In this document: positions 23,288 through 30,674 of the stretch, piece after piece
Layout of the letters: the number at the start of each line of letters is the position of its first letter
How positions within the stretch are numbered: position 1 is the first letter of the stretch
Assembly (NCBI GenBank): GCA_964497975.1
Contig: CAZCFO010000001.1
Coordinates: 186,001-250,000, forward strand
From: JABFSS01 sp964497975
GTDB lineage: Bacteria; Patescibacteriota; Gracilibacteria; Peribacterales; Peribacteraceae
DNA length: 64,000 bases
Direction: 5' to 3'
The notes under the pieces: generated by a model
Seen by the model: only the letters and a program-made list of their open reading frames with translations
What the model was told of the DNA's origin: nothing
Databases searched by the model: none
Translations under genes and position numbers: made by a program

Positions 23288-23399
23288 GTTCCATCGCCAT
23301 GCCTGTCCGTTATCGCAGCAGAAACAGGAAATCAGGCGCTTATTTGCTTTCGTGCCGTTCGGGCGTCTGTTCGCCGCTCTTCTCGCTACACTTCCCACC

Positions 23400-24572
23400 A
23401 TGACTGCTTCGCCCCTCGCCACGCTCGCCGCTCCCACGCCGGATGCCATCTTCGCGATCGCGGCTGCGGCGAAGGCTGCGGGGCCGCAGGCGATCAACGG
23501 CACGGTCGGCATTTACATGGATGAAGACGGCAAGCCGATGATGCTCCCGAGCGTGCGGAACGCGATGGAGGACGTGCGGAACATTCTCGCGACACGATCC
23601 TATTCGTATCCGCCGCTGACGGGGCTTCCGGAATTCCGGGCGTGCGTGCATACACTCATCGCCGGGAAGGATGATCCCCGCATCGCGAGCATCGCGACTA
23701 CGGGAGGAACGGGTGCGGTGGCGCTCAACCTGCGGCTCGCGAAGCTCCTGCAGAAAGACCCGACGGTGATCTTCCCCTCCCCCACCTGGGCGAACCACAA
23801 GCAGCTCTGCGACGAGGCCGGTATGCGGGTGATCGACTGCGCGTTTTTGAAGAACGGACGCGCGTCGGCGGACGGAATTCTCGATGCACTGAAGAAGACG
23901 CCTGCGCCGGCGGTCGTCCTGCTCCATGCCGGATGCCATAACCCGACGGGATTGGATCTGGACCGGACGCAGTGGGAGACGCTCCTGCCCGCTTTAAGGG
24001 ATGCCGGAGCCGTCGCATTGATGGATTTCGCGTATCAGGGCTTCGCCTCCACGCCTGAGAAGGATGCCTGGCCGGTGCGCAGGGCGGTTGAGCTGGGAGT
24101 GACCACGCTCGTCTGCTGGTCGGCCTCCAAGAACCACTCGATCTACAGCGAACGGGTGGGGCTCGCCGCGGCATTCGCGCCGGATGACGAGGCGAAGAAG
24201 AAAATCGAGGGGCACTACATGGTGCTGACGCGCAAAATCCATTCGGCGGCGGCGACGTTCGGACAGTCGGTCGTCGCGCAGGTGCAGTCGCATCACCGGG
24301 ATGCCTGGTTGAAGGACCTGGAGGAGGCGCGGGCGACGATGGAGAAGAAGCGCCGGATGCTGCTCGACGCGGTTCCGGATTTCGCCGCCGCACTCAGCGG
24401 CTTCGGCATGTTCGCGGTGCTGCCCCTCACTCCGCAGCAGATCGAACGCCTGAAGACCGAGCATCTGGTGTTCCTCACAGGCGACGGCCGCATCAATATC
24501 GCGGGCATTCCACTTTCGCGCATAGAGGAGCTCGCCCAAAAAATCGCAACGGTGGCCCATCTCCGAATGTAA
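23400..24572 (+). CDS. Aromatic/aspartate aminotransferase (class I, TyrB/AspC type)
   Basis: 390 residues from ATG 23400 (MTASPLATLAAPTPDAIF). PLP fold type I. HAGCHNPTGLDLDRTQW, then ALMDFAYQGF, carry the cofactor Asn and Asp. WSASKNHSIYSERVG holds the Schiff-base Lys in the S-x-x-K-N form typical of TyrB/AspC. Phenylpyruvate from the divergent pheA would be a natural substrate. TACACT is 7 bases before this ATG; the frame could extend 55 residues upstream but would overlap the phe leader region and lose this promoter match. Standard length for the family. Confidence 0.9.
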   Translation: MTASPLATLAAPTPDAIFAIAAAAKAAGPQAINGTVGIYMDEDGKPMMLPSVRNAMEDVRNILATRSYSYPPLTGLPEFRACVHTLIAGKDDPRIASIATTGGTGAVALNLRLAKLLQKDPTVIFPSPTWANHKQLCDEAGMRVIDCAFLKNGRASADGILDALKKTPAPAVVLLHAGCHNPTGLDLDRTQWETLLPALRDAGAVALMDFAYQGFASTPEKDAWPVRRAVELGVTTLVCWSASKNHSIYSERVGLAAAFAPDDEAKKKIEGHYMVLTRKIHSAAATFGQSVVAQVQSHHRDAWLKDLEEARATMEKKRRMLLDAVPDFAAALSGFGMFAVLPLTPQQIERLKTEHLVFLTGDGRINIAGIPLSRIEELAQKIATVAHLRM

Positions 24573-24617
24573 GGGCACGGCATGCCGTGCCCCTCCACAA
24601 TCGCGTATGATGCCTGC

Positions 24618-25451
24618 ATGGGCTCCCTCCGCGACCGCGTCCTGCCGTTCCTGCGCCACCGAAACATCCGCCTGAACACGGATCTCGGGCAGCATTTTCT
24701 GGTGGAGGAAGAGATCCTGGACGCGATTCTGGAATCCGCGCGGATCGGGCCGGAGGATCATGTGGTGGAGATCGGGCCGGGCATCGGGATTCTGACGAGC
24801 GAGCTCGTGATGAAGGCGCGGGAAGTGACCGTGATCGAGCTGGATGACCGGATGATCCCGCTGATGAAGGATTTCCTGCCGCCGAAGCAGAAGCGCACCA
24901 CGAAAACGTTCACGGTGATCGTCGGCAACGCGCTCTCCACGCCTTTCCCGACGACGCCCTATTCCGTCGTCGCGAACATCCCGTACCACATCACCTCTCC
25001 CCTGCTCCGCCACGCGTACCTGGAATCGCCGACGGCCCCGACCGCGATGACGCTGCTGATCCAGCGCGAAGTCGCGGAGAACATCTGCGATACGGACCAT
25101 GCGGGCATCCTCACGATCCTGGTGGCGCTCTTCGGGACGCCCTCGATCGTCTGCAATGTTCCGCCGGAAGCGTTCGTGCCGCCCCCCGCGGTCCACTCCG
25201 CCGTGTTGCGGATCGTCTCGCACCCCCAGCCGCTCGCCGATCGCCCGACGATCGATACGGTTCTGAGGCTGCTGAAGCTTTCGTTCGCGGGAAAACGGAA
25301 GATGCTCCGCAACACACTTGGAAGCATGGACGGAGGAATGGAGCTCATGAAGAAATCTGGAATAGATGCCACACGGAGACCGGAAACATTGACTGTCGAA
25401 GAATGGAAGACACTGGCAAATGGATGGATAATTGACAAAACGAAAAAATAA
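24618..25451 (+). CDS. rsmA: 16S rRNA (adenine1518/1519-N6,N6)-dimethyltransferase
   Basis: 277 residues from ATG 24618 (MGSLRDRVLPFLRHRN). Dimethylates two adjacent adenosines in the helix 45 loop. The family N-terminus LNTDLGQHFLVEEEILD, SAM motif VVEIGPGIGILTSEL, and catalytic VANIPYHITSPLL (N-x-P-Y) are all present. The C-terminal lobe (LLKLSFAGKRKMLRNTLGS) matches KsgA. TATGAT is exactly 6 bases before the ATG, so the transcript is likely leaderless. Follows the aminotransferase by 45 bases. Confidence 0.95.
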   Translation: MGSLRDRVLPFLRHRNIRLNTDLGQHFLVEEEILDAILESARIGPEDHVVEIGPGIGILTSELVMKAREVTVIELDDRMIPLMKDFLPPKQKRTTKTFTVIVGNALSTPFPTTPYSVVANIPYHITSPLLRHAYLESPTAPTAMTLLIQREVAENICDTDHAGILTILVALFGTPSIVCNVPPEAFVPPPAVHSAVLRIVSHPQPLADRPTIDTVLRLLKLSFAGKRKMLRNTLGSMDGGMELMKKSGIDATRRPETLTVEEWKTLANGWIIDKTKK

Positions 25452-25465
25452 ATTATTATATCTAC

Positions 25466-25720
25466 ATGACGAACCCCCTGGAGAAAGACAAAGGAGCAGA
25501 CGGTCTCGATAGCATGGCATCGGACGCCGATGTTGTGACCAATCCGCCCGTGAAGGACATCACCGCCGAAATCCGGGAGTTGCTGGAGCATCCTGATGAA
25601 TGGCTGGATACGGAAAACAGCCGAACAATGGGGAAGAAACCCCGTTCGTTGATTGGCACCCCCGATGAAGAGATCCTGTGGAACATCGTCGAGGGATCGA
25701 AGCATGGGTTCATGACGTAA
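25466..25720 (+). CDS. Small protein with MbcA/ParS/Xre (DUF2384)-like C-terminus
   Basis: 84 residues. The C-terminal half (EHPDEWLDTENSRTMGKKP then RSLIGTPDEEILWNIVEG) follows the pattern of the antitoxin toxin-binding domain: W-L-x-x-x-N, a glycine turn, a K-P-x-x-L-I segment, then a helix. Such proteins normally pair with RES-domain toxins; no RES gene is adjacent, and the N-terminus lacks a clear helix-turn-helix. AT-rich leader with a TATATC box just before the ATG. Match is by eye and weak. Confidence 0.45.
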   Translation: MTNPLEKDKGADGLDSMASDADVVTNPPVKDITAEIRELLEHPDEWLDTENSRTMGKKPRSLIGTPDEEILWNIVEGSKHGFMT

Positions 25721-25848
25721 GGCCGGTGTTCTACGCATGCATGGAACTCCCCAAGATGGCTTTTGGAAGAGGAAAAACACATGACTAAAAAGAGGAATTT
25801 TCCAAACGGCATTTCGAAGATGAGATCAAGAGCGGACGCTGATTCGCT

Positions 25849-27426
25849 ATGCGCCCGTCCTTCCTGTCCTACAGCTTCCTCACCGGCTTTCTGACGACGC
25901 TCTTCTGGCTGCAGTGGTGGCAGCGCACCGACTATCCCCTCTCCTTGTGGATCTTCCTCTGTTTCCTCTGTGCCATTTGTGCCCTCTGCCTCTTCCCGTC
26001 GCAAACGCGAATGTTGTCTGCCTGTGTGCTTTCATCCCTTCTGGGAATGATTCTGGCATTCAGCGCCGTCTCCCGCACCACGCACGTCCCCGCTCCGTCC
26101 ACGGTGGACTCGTGGACAGGCAAAGAGGAAGTTGCCATCCGCGGAACCGTCGCCGAGGATGCGGACCGGCGGGTATCGGTGACGAACTACACACTGGAGG
26201 CGGAAGTGCTCAAGAGTCCCACGACGCTCCGGAAAGTGACCGGCAGGATCCTCGTGACCGTCCGGGCGGGCGCGATTCCGTTCGAATACGGCGATCCCGT
26301 GGTCGTACGCGGAAAACTGGAGAAGCCGAAGGTCACGAAGGAATTCCGGTACGACAACTACCTGAGCCGGGTGCAGGTCTACAGCGTCATGAAGGACGCG
26401 ATGGTCGAGCGGGCGGGGCCGAATGCCGGCAATCCAGTTCTGTTGCGCCTGTTCAGGCTTCGCGCCGCCATCGAAGAACGCATCAACCAGCTTCTGCCCG
26501 AGCCGCAGGCGTCTCTCCTCGGCGGACTGCTGCTGGGCGCCAAGCGCGGCATGCCCGAGGCGGTGCTGGCGGATTTCAAGACCACCGGACTGACGCACGT
26601 CGTCGCCATTTCGGGATACAACATCACGATGCTCGTGACCGTGATCGGCGCGCTGCTCTTCTGGCTGCCGCTGCGGTGGCGGTTTGTGCCGTCGGTGGTG
26701 CTGATCGGGGCGTTCACGCTGCTGACGGGAGCCTCCGCGTCCGCCGTGCGCGCCGCGGTGATGGGGATCCTGAGTCTGCTGGCGATGCAGACGGGACGGA
26801 TGTCGACGACGAGACTCAGCGTGCTGTGGAGCGCCTTCTTCATGCTCGCCTGGAATCCGAAGCTCCTGTGGTACGACGCGGGCTTTCATCTCTCCTTCCT
26901 CGCCCTTCTGGGAGTGATGGAGATCTCGCCGCTCATCAAACCGCTGTTCCGGTGGCTGCCCGAACGGTTCGGCATCCGTGACAGCCTCTGCCTGACGGTC
27001 TCGGCGCAGGTGCTTGCATCGGCCTGGATCGCGTACCTGTTCGGAGAGCTGTCGCTGATTGCCCCGCTGGCCAACCTCCTCGTGCCGCCCGCGGTTCCCT
27101 ACGCGATGCTGCTTGGGACCATCGCGCTCGTCGCAAGCACGGTCTGGATGCCGCTCGGGCGGATTGCCGCCACGATCGGATGGATTCCGCTGGCCTGGAT
27201 CACGGGTGCGGCGCAGGCGATGGCGATGATCCCCTTCGCGGCCGTGGCGCTCGCGAAACTCTCCACCGTATGGATCGCCGCCTACTACGGGTTCTTCGCC
27301 GGATGGGTCACCATGTATAGCGCGCAATCGTCTGGGTCTTCCCCTGCACATCCACTGCAACCGTCTCCTCCGCCGGACGGTGGGGAAACCGGAACGCATG
27401 CGCCACCACGACCGCTCCCGGCTTGA
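25849..27426 (+). CDS. comEC: ComEC/Rec2 DNA-uptake channel, no beta-lactamase domain
   Basis: 525 residues. Pore for single-stranded DNA in natural transformation. N-terminal helices and an OB-like DUF4131 region (VAIRGTVAEDADRRVSVTNY..) precede the Competence domain: LLGGLLLGAKRGMPE, FKTTGLTHVVAISGYNI, LLTGASASAVRAAVM, and YDAGFHLSFLALLG. The C-terminal metallo-beta-lactamase domain present in long ComEC proteins is absent. The last ~40 residues (after WVTMYSAQ) are Pro/Ser-rich and come from antisense reading of the convergent methyltransferase gene, with which it overlaps by 119 bases. Indicates uptake competence, as common in Patescibacteria. Confidence 0.92.
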   Translation: MRPSFLSYSFLTGFLTTLFWLQWWQRTDYPLSLWIFLCFLCAICALCLFPSQTRMLSACVLSSLLGMILAFSAVSRTTHVPAPSTVDSWTGKEEVAIRGTVAEDADRRVSVTNYTLEAEVLKSPTTLRKVTGRILVTVRAGAIPFEYGDPVVVRGKLEKPKVTKEFRYDNYLSRVQVYSVMKDAMVERAGPNAGNPVLLRLFRLRAAIEERINQLLPEPQASLLGGLLLGAKRGMPEAVLADFKTTGLTHVVAISGYNITMLVTVIGALLFWLPLRWRFVPSVVLIGAFTLLTGASASAVRAAVMGILSLLAMQTGRMSTTRLSVLWSAFFMLAWNPKLLWYDAGFHLSFLALLGVMEISPLIKPLFRWLPERFGIRDSLCLTVSAQVLASAWIAYLFGELSLIAPLANLLVPPAVPYAMLLGTIALVASTVWMPLGRIAATIGWIPLAWITGAAQAMAMIPFAAVALAKLSTVWIAAYYGFFAGWVTMYSAQSSGSSPAHPLQPSPPPDGGETGTHAPPRPLPA

Positions 27427-27841
27427 GCTCGCTGTCGAATTTCTCCTCGAACATGGCCATGAGCGGATCGGTGACGTAGAGGAAGACGACATCCGCATCG
27501 CGGAGGTCGGCCTTGCGGGCGTCCCCGCAGCGCAGGGTGATCTTCTGACGCCGCCACCACATGGTGAGGACCCCCAGGAGCCACACCGTCGGCGTGATCT
27601 CGATGCCGATCGCGGTGATGCCCGGATGCAGACGCTTGGCTTCCATCAGGATCCTCCCGTGGCCGGCCGCGGGATCAACCACGCGTTCATCCCCGCGGAG
27701 ACGTGCCAGGCGGACCATGGCGCGTACCGTGACGGCGGGAGTGGGCACCGACGGGACTCCCGCCTTCAGCCAATAGGCGGCCGTGACCGTGAGGATGACG
27801 ATGAGCAGAATCGTCCCAACGATGACGAAATCCACGAGCAT
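27308..27841 (-). CDS. Membrane-anchored SAM methyltransferase (FAM173/ATPSc-KMT-like)
   Basis: 177 residues. An N-terminal transmembrane helix (VIVGTILLIVILTVTAAYWL), then a class I methyltransferase core with VVDPAAGHGRILMEAKRLH (SAM loop; AAGHG instead of the usual GSGDG), IGIEITPTVWLLGV, CGDARKADLRDADVVFLYV and ELKPGAVVVAHAFRFP. Order and anchor resemble protein-lysine methyltransferases of the FAM173 group. Substrate unknown. The 3' end overlaps comEC convergently by 119 bases; the coding character of the shared stretch favours this gene. Confidence 0.75.
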   Translation of the reverse strand: MLVDFVIVGTILLIVILTVTAAYWLKAGVPSVPTPAVTVRAMVRLARLRGDERVVDPAAGHGRILMEAKRLHPGITAIGIEITPTVWLLGVLTMWWRRQKITLRCGDARKADLRDADVVFLYVTDPLMAMFEEKFDSELKPGAVVVAHAFRFPHRPAEETVAVDVQGKTQTIARYTW

Positions 27842-27928
27842 GCCTCAATCCTACGGCGTCGCCTTACACCTGTCGAAGGGTGACGGTATGGCCTCCTCTC
27901 CCGACGGATCACAGGCTAGAATGGGGCC

Positions 27929-28621
27929 ATGCGAGCACACTTTTTGGGACTCCTCTGCGCATTGATGATGACCGGATGCACCAAGCCGCCTGCGGCGGTT
28001 GCTCCCGCGGTTCCTGCAACGGAATCCGGATCGGCGAAGCTGGGCCTCCAGGAGGTCCTCATGCTGGCGGATCAGGGCAATGCCGACGCGCAGTTTGAGC
28101 TGGGCGCGATGTTCCACGACGGCGACGGCGCCCCAAAGGATTACACGCAGGCCCTTTCGTGGTACACGCTGGCCGCGAAGGCCGGAAACCGCCAGGCGAT
28201 GGTGAACCTGGGACTGATGTACAAGAACGGCGAAGGCACGGATGTGGATCTGGAGCAGGCGCGCACCTGGTTCGTCAAAGCCTCCGCGAAGGGCGATGTC
28301 CGTGCGGCCTTCCAGCTTGGGTCGATGTCGTACCTGACGAAGGATTTTCCCGCAGCCCTGAAATACTTTCTGGCATCCGCGAAGGGCGGCTACAGCGAAG
28401 CCCAGCTCAACGTGGGCGTGATGAACGTCCGCGCCGAAGGCATGGAGAAGCAGAATGTCGTGGAGGGGTACGCGTGGCTGACGCTCGCGAAACACCAGGG
28501 GAATGCCAAGGCGGCATCGCTCCTCGAGTCGCTGGTCTCTCAAATGACCGCCGAGCAGAAGACTCAAGGAGATGCGCGCGCGGCGGTCCTTCGCCAGGAA
28601 GTGAAAAACGCGGGGGGATAG
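27929..28621 (+). CDS. Sel1-repeat lipoprotein
   Basis: 230 residues. Lipoprotein signal (FLGLLCALMMTGC, acylated Cys17), a Pro/Ala linker, then four to five Sel1-like TPR repeats: NADAQFELGAMFHDGDGAPK, NRQAMVNLGLMYKNGEGTD, VRAAFQLGSMSYLTKD and SEAQLNVGVMNVRAEGM. Such proteins are scaffolds for protein contacts at the envelope. TAGAAT is exactly 6 bases before the ATG. The UAG stop (28619-28621) is the first three bases of the repeat element that follows. Confidence 0.88.
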   Translation: MRAHFLGLLCALMMTGCTKPPAAVAPAVPATESGSAKLGLQEVLMLADQGNADAQFELGAMFHDGDGAPKDYTQALSWYTLAAKAGNRQAMVNLGLMYKNGEGTDVDLEQARTWFVKASAKGDVRAAFQLGSMSYLTKDFPAALKYFLASAKGGYSEAQLNVGVMNVRAEGMEKQNVVEGYAWLTLAKHQGNAKAASLLESLVSQMTAEQKTQGDARAAVLRQEVKNAGG

Positions 28622-28838
28622 TTCCTCGTACGCTCGTGCCACGGCACGAGCTACTCGGAATGACAACATCGTATAAACAACAACGTCTCGATACGATAGC
28701 CGCTCCGCGGCCATCTACTCGACGCCGTAGTCACCGAGTAGCTCGCGTCGGAGACGCGAGCGTATCGAGGTGTTTCTTTCTCCACATTCCTGTCATTCCG
28801 AGTAGTTCGCCGCGTCGCGGCGAACGTACGAGGAACTA
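28619..28838. repeat. BIME-like element, copy A, four REP-type hairpins
   Basis: Ends are perfect inverted repeats, TAGTTCCTCGTACG and CGTACGAGGAACTA. Inside are four hairpins: two followed by CTAC and two preceded by GTAG, an iREP-iREP-REP-REP order. Linkers CTACTCGGAATGACA, CTCGATACG, CGTATCGAG and TGTCATTCCGAGTAG are shared with the other copies, but the stems differ. Its first TAG is the stop of the Sel1 gene, and its last CTA is the reverse-strand TAG stop of the ABC gene. Confidence 0.9.
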
Positions 28839-30605
28839 CTCCCGCACCTCCCCCAGCCTCTGCAGCTCCCGCATTTTCGCATACACGCTCCCCTGCTTCA
28901 TCAGATCCTGATGCGTGCCCATTTCGGCGATCCTGCCGTCCTCCAGCACCATCACCGCGTCGGCATGCTCGATGGTGGAGAGGCGGTGCGCAATGACGAT
29001 CATCGTGTAATTTTTGGAGATCTCCCTCATCGCCTTCTGGATCAGCTGTTCCGATTCGGTATCGAGTGAACTGGTGGCTTCGTCGAAGATCAGGATGCTC
29101 GGATTAGCGAGAAGCGCCCGCGCGATGCCGATGCGCTGCCGCTGGCCGCCGGAGAGCTTGACGCCGCGCTCGCCGACAAGCGTGTTGTAGCCGTCGGGGA
29201 ATTCTTTGATGAAGTCGTGAGCGTACGCGATCTGCGCCACCCGGATAATGTCTTCTTCCGTGGCAGGTTGCTCCCCGCTCTGCGCGCGCCCCGTGGAGCC
29301 GAAGGCGATGTTCTCGCGGACCGTCGCGTTGAAGATTTCGATGTCCTGGGGGACAAGGGCGAACTGCCGTCGATACTGGCGGAGCTTGTAGTCGCGGATA
29401 TCCCGTCCGTCGACAAGGATCGCGCCGCCGGTGACGTCATAATGGCGGTACAGCAGCTTCACGATCGTGGATTTGCCGGCGCCGGAGCGGCCGATGACGG
29501 CGAGCATCGACCGTGCGGGAATATCGACCGTGACGTTCTGGAGCACCTGCTTTCCTTCGGCGTACGAGAACGACACGTCACGGAAGGCGATGCCTCCTTC
29601 GGTACGGCTGATGGGAGCGGCGTCGGGCTTCTCGGTGATGGTTTCCTCTTCCTCGAACAGCTTCACCATCGCGCTGATGCCCTCCATGCTGTCGCCCGCC
29701 CGGTCGTAGACGTTCGAGACCCGGAAGAGCGCCAGGTTGGCTTTCTCGGTCAGCGTGATGAAGAAAACCAGGACACCGGGCGTCATTTGCCCGTGGGCGA
29801 CCAGCCAGATGCCGACGCCCATGATCGCCACCCGGGCGATATTCATGATGGTGTCGCGGTACAGGAAGTAGTAGCGGTGATAGTCCATCCTCTTGCGGCC
29901 CAGCTGGACGTATTCGTGCAGCACGCCGGAATACCGGTCGAGCTCGCGTCGCTCCACGGCGTAATCCTGCACCGTCCGGATGTTCATGATCCGCTCGCCG
30001 ATCATGCCGGCCGCCGTGTTCATCCGTTCGTGGTACTCCTGCCGGATGGGTTGCACGCGGCTGCCGTAGCGGTGGATGAGGATGAAGAAGAGAGGCAGGA
30101 ACAGGATGAACGCCAGCGCGGGAACCAGGCCGATCCAGAACAGGACGAGCATGGTGAGGAGAAGCTGCGTGATGGTCGGCAGCAGTTCGCGGCCGGAGAA
30201 GAAGATTAGTTCCGCCAGCCGGTCGACGCCGCGATGAAGCGTGTGAACCGTGCGGCCCGTGTTGTACTGCTCGTGGTAGCCGATCGGCAGACGCAGCAGC
30301 TTGTTGGCGACCTGCCGCAACAGCGACGCGCTGGTCTCGAAGTCGATGAGGGACGCCTCGTAGGCAATGCGGATATCGAGCCACGACACGATCATTGACG
30401 CGACGAAGAGTGCGGCGAGCAGCAGGCCGATCATCGTGATTTTGGACTGATCGAAGGCGATCACGGAATCGATCACGATCGCCAGAACCGCCGCCGGCGC
30501 AAGCTTGAGCAGCTCGTAGAGCACGATCACCCCCATCAGGCGGTACACGCGGCCGTGGAAGTCGCGCAGAAGGTACCAGAGCGTGCGGATGATGCCGAAG
30601 TGCAT
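28836..30605 (-). CDS. ABC exporter, fused permease and ATPase
   Basis: 589 residues. Six-helix transmembrane domain in the first ~320 residues (for example VLYELLKLAPAAVLAIVID, LLPTITQLLLTMLVLFWIGL), then the nucleotide-binding domain: VIGRSGAGKSTIVKLLY Walker A, LVPQDIEIF Q-loop, VKLSGGQRQRIGIARAL signature, ILIFDEATSSLDTES Walker B and IAHRLSTIEHA. MsbA/multidrug or lipid flippase type; substrate not predictable. TACACT (30619-30614) is 8 bases before the ATG. A second half-size exporter is at 56156, but the two are too far apart to be an obvious heterodimer pair. Confidence 0.9.
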   Translation of the reverse strand: MHFGIIRTLWYLLRDFHGRVYRLMGVIVLYELLKLAPAAVLAIVIDSVIAFDQSKITMIGLLLAALFVASMIVSWLDIRIAYEASLIDFETSASLLRQVANKLLRLPIGYHEQYNTGRTVHTLHRGVDRLAELIFFSGRELLPTITQLLLTMLVLFWIGLVPALAFILFLPLFFILIHRYGSRVQPIRQEYHERMNTAAGMIGERIMNIRTVQDYAVERRELDRYSGVLHEYVQLGRKRMDYHRYYFLYRDTIMNIARVAIMGVGIWLVAHGQMTPGVLVFFITLTEKANLALFRVSNVYDRAGDSMEGISAMVKLFEEEETITEKPDAAPISRTEGGIAFRDVSFSYAEGKQVLQNVTVDIPARSMLAVIGRSGAGKSTIVKLLYRHYDVTGGAILVDGRDIRDYKLRQYRRQFALVPQDIEIFNATVRENIAFGSTGRAQSGEQPATEEDIIRVAQIAYAHDFIKEFPDGYNTLVGERGVKLSGGQRQRIGIARALLANPSILIFDEATSSLDTESEQLIQKAMREISKNYTMIVIAHRLSTIEHADAVMVLEDGRIAEMGTHQDLMKQGSVYAKMRELQRLGEVRE

Positions 30606-30623
30606 GGGGCGCCAGTGTATACG

Positions 30624-30649
30624 AAAAAGCCCGCGAGGTCGTCGCGGGC
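30624..30649 (-). terminator. Intrinsic terminator after hppA, minus strand
   Basis: GCCCGCGA (30629-30636), loop GGTCG, TCGCGGGC (30642-30649); five U on the minus strand. It lies 26 bases past the hppA stop and just upstream of the ABC exporter promoter. Confidence 0.85.
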
Positions 30650-30674
30650 TTCTTCTTCCGGGTTGAAAAACGGA

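Noticed and set aside
26097..26109. GTCCACGGTGGAC palindrome resembling the LexA operator
   Set aside because: It lies inside comEC coding sequence, lacks the 6-base spacer and has no promoter; likely chance.
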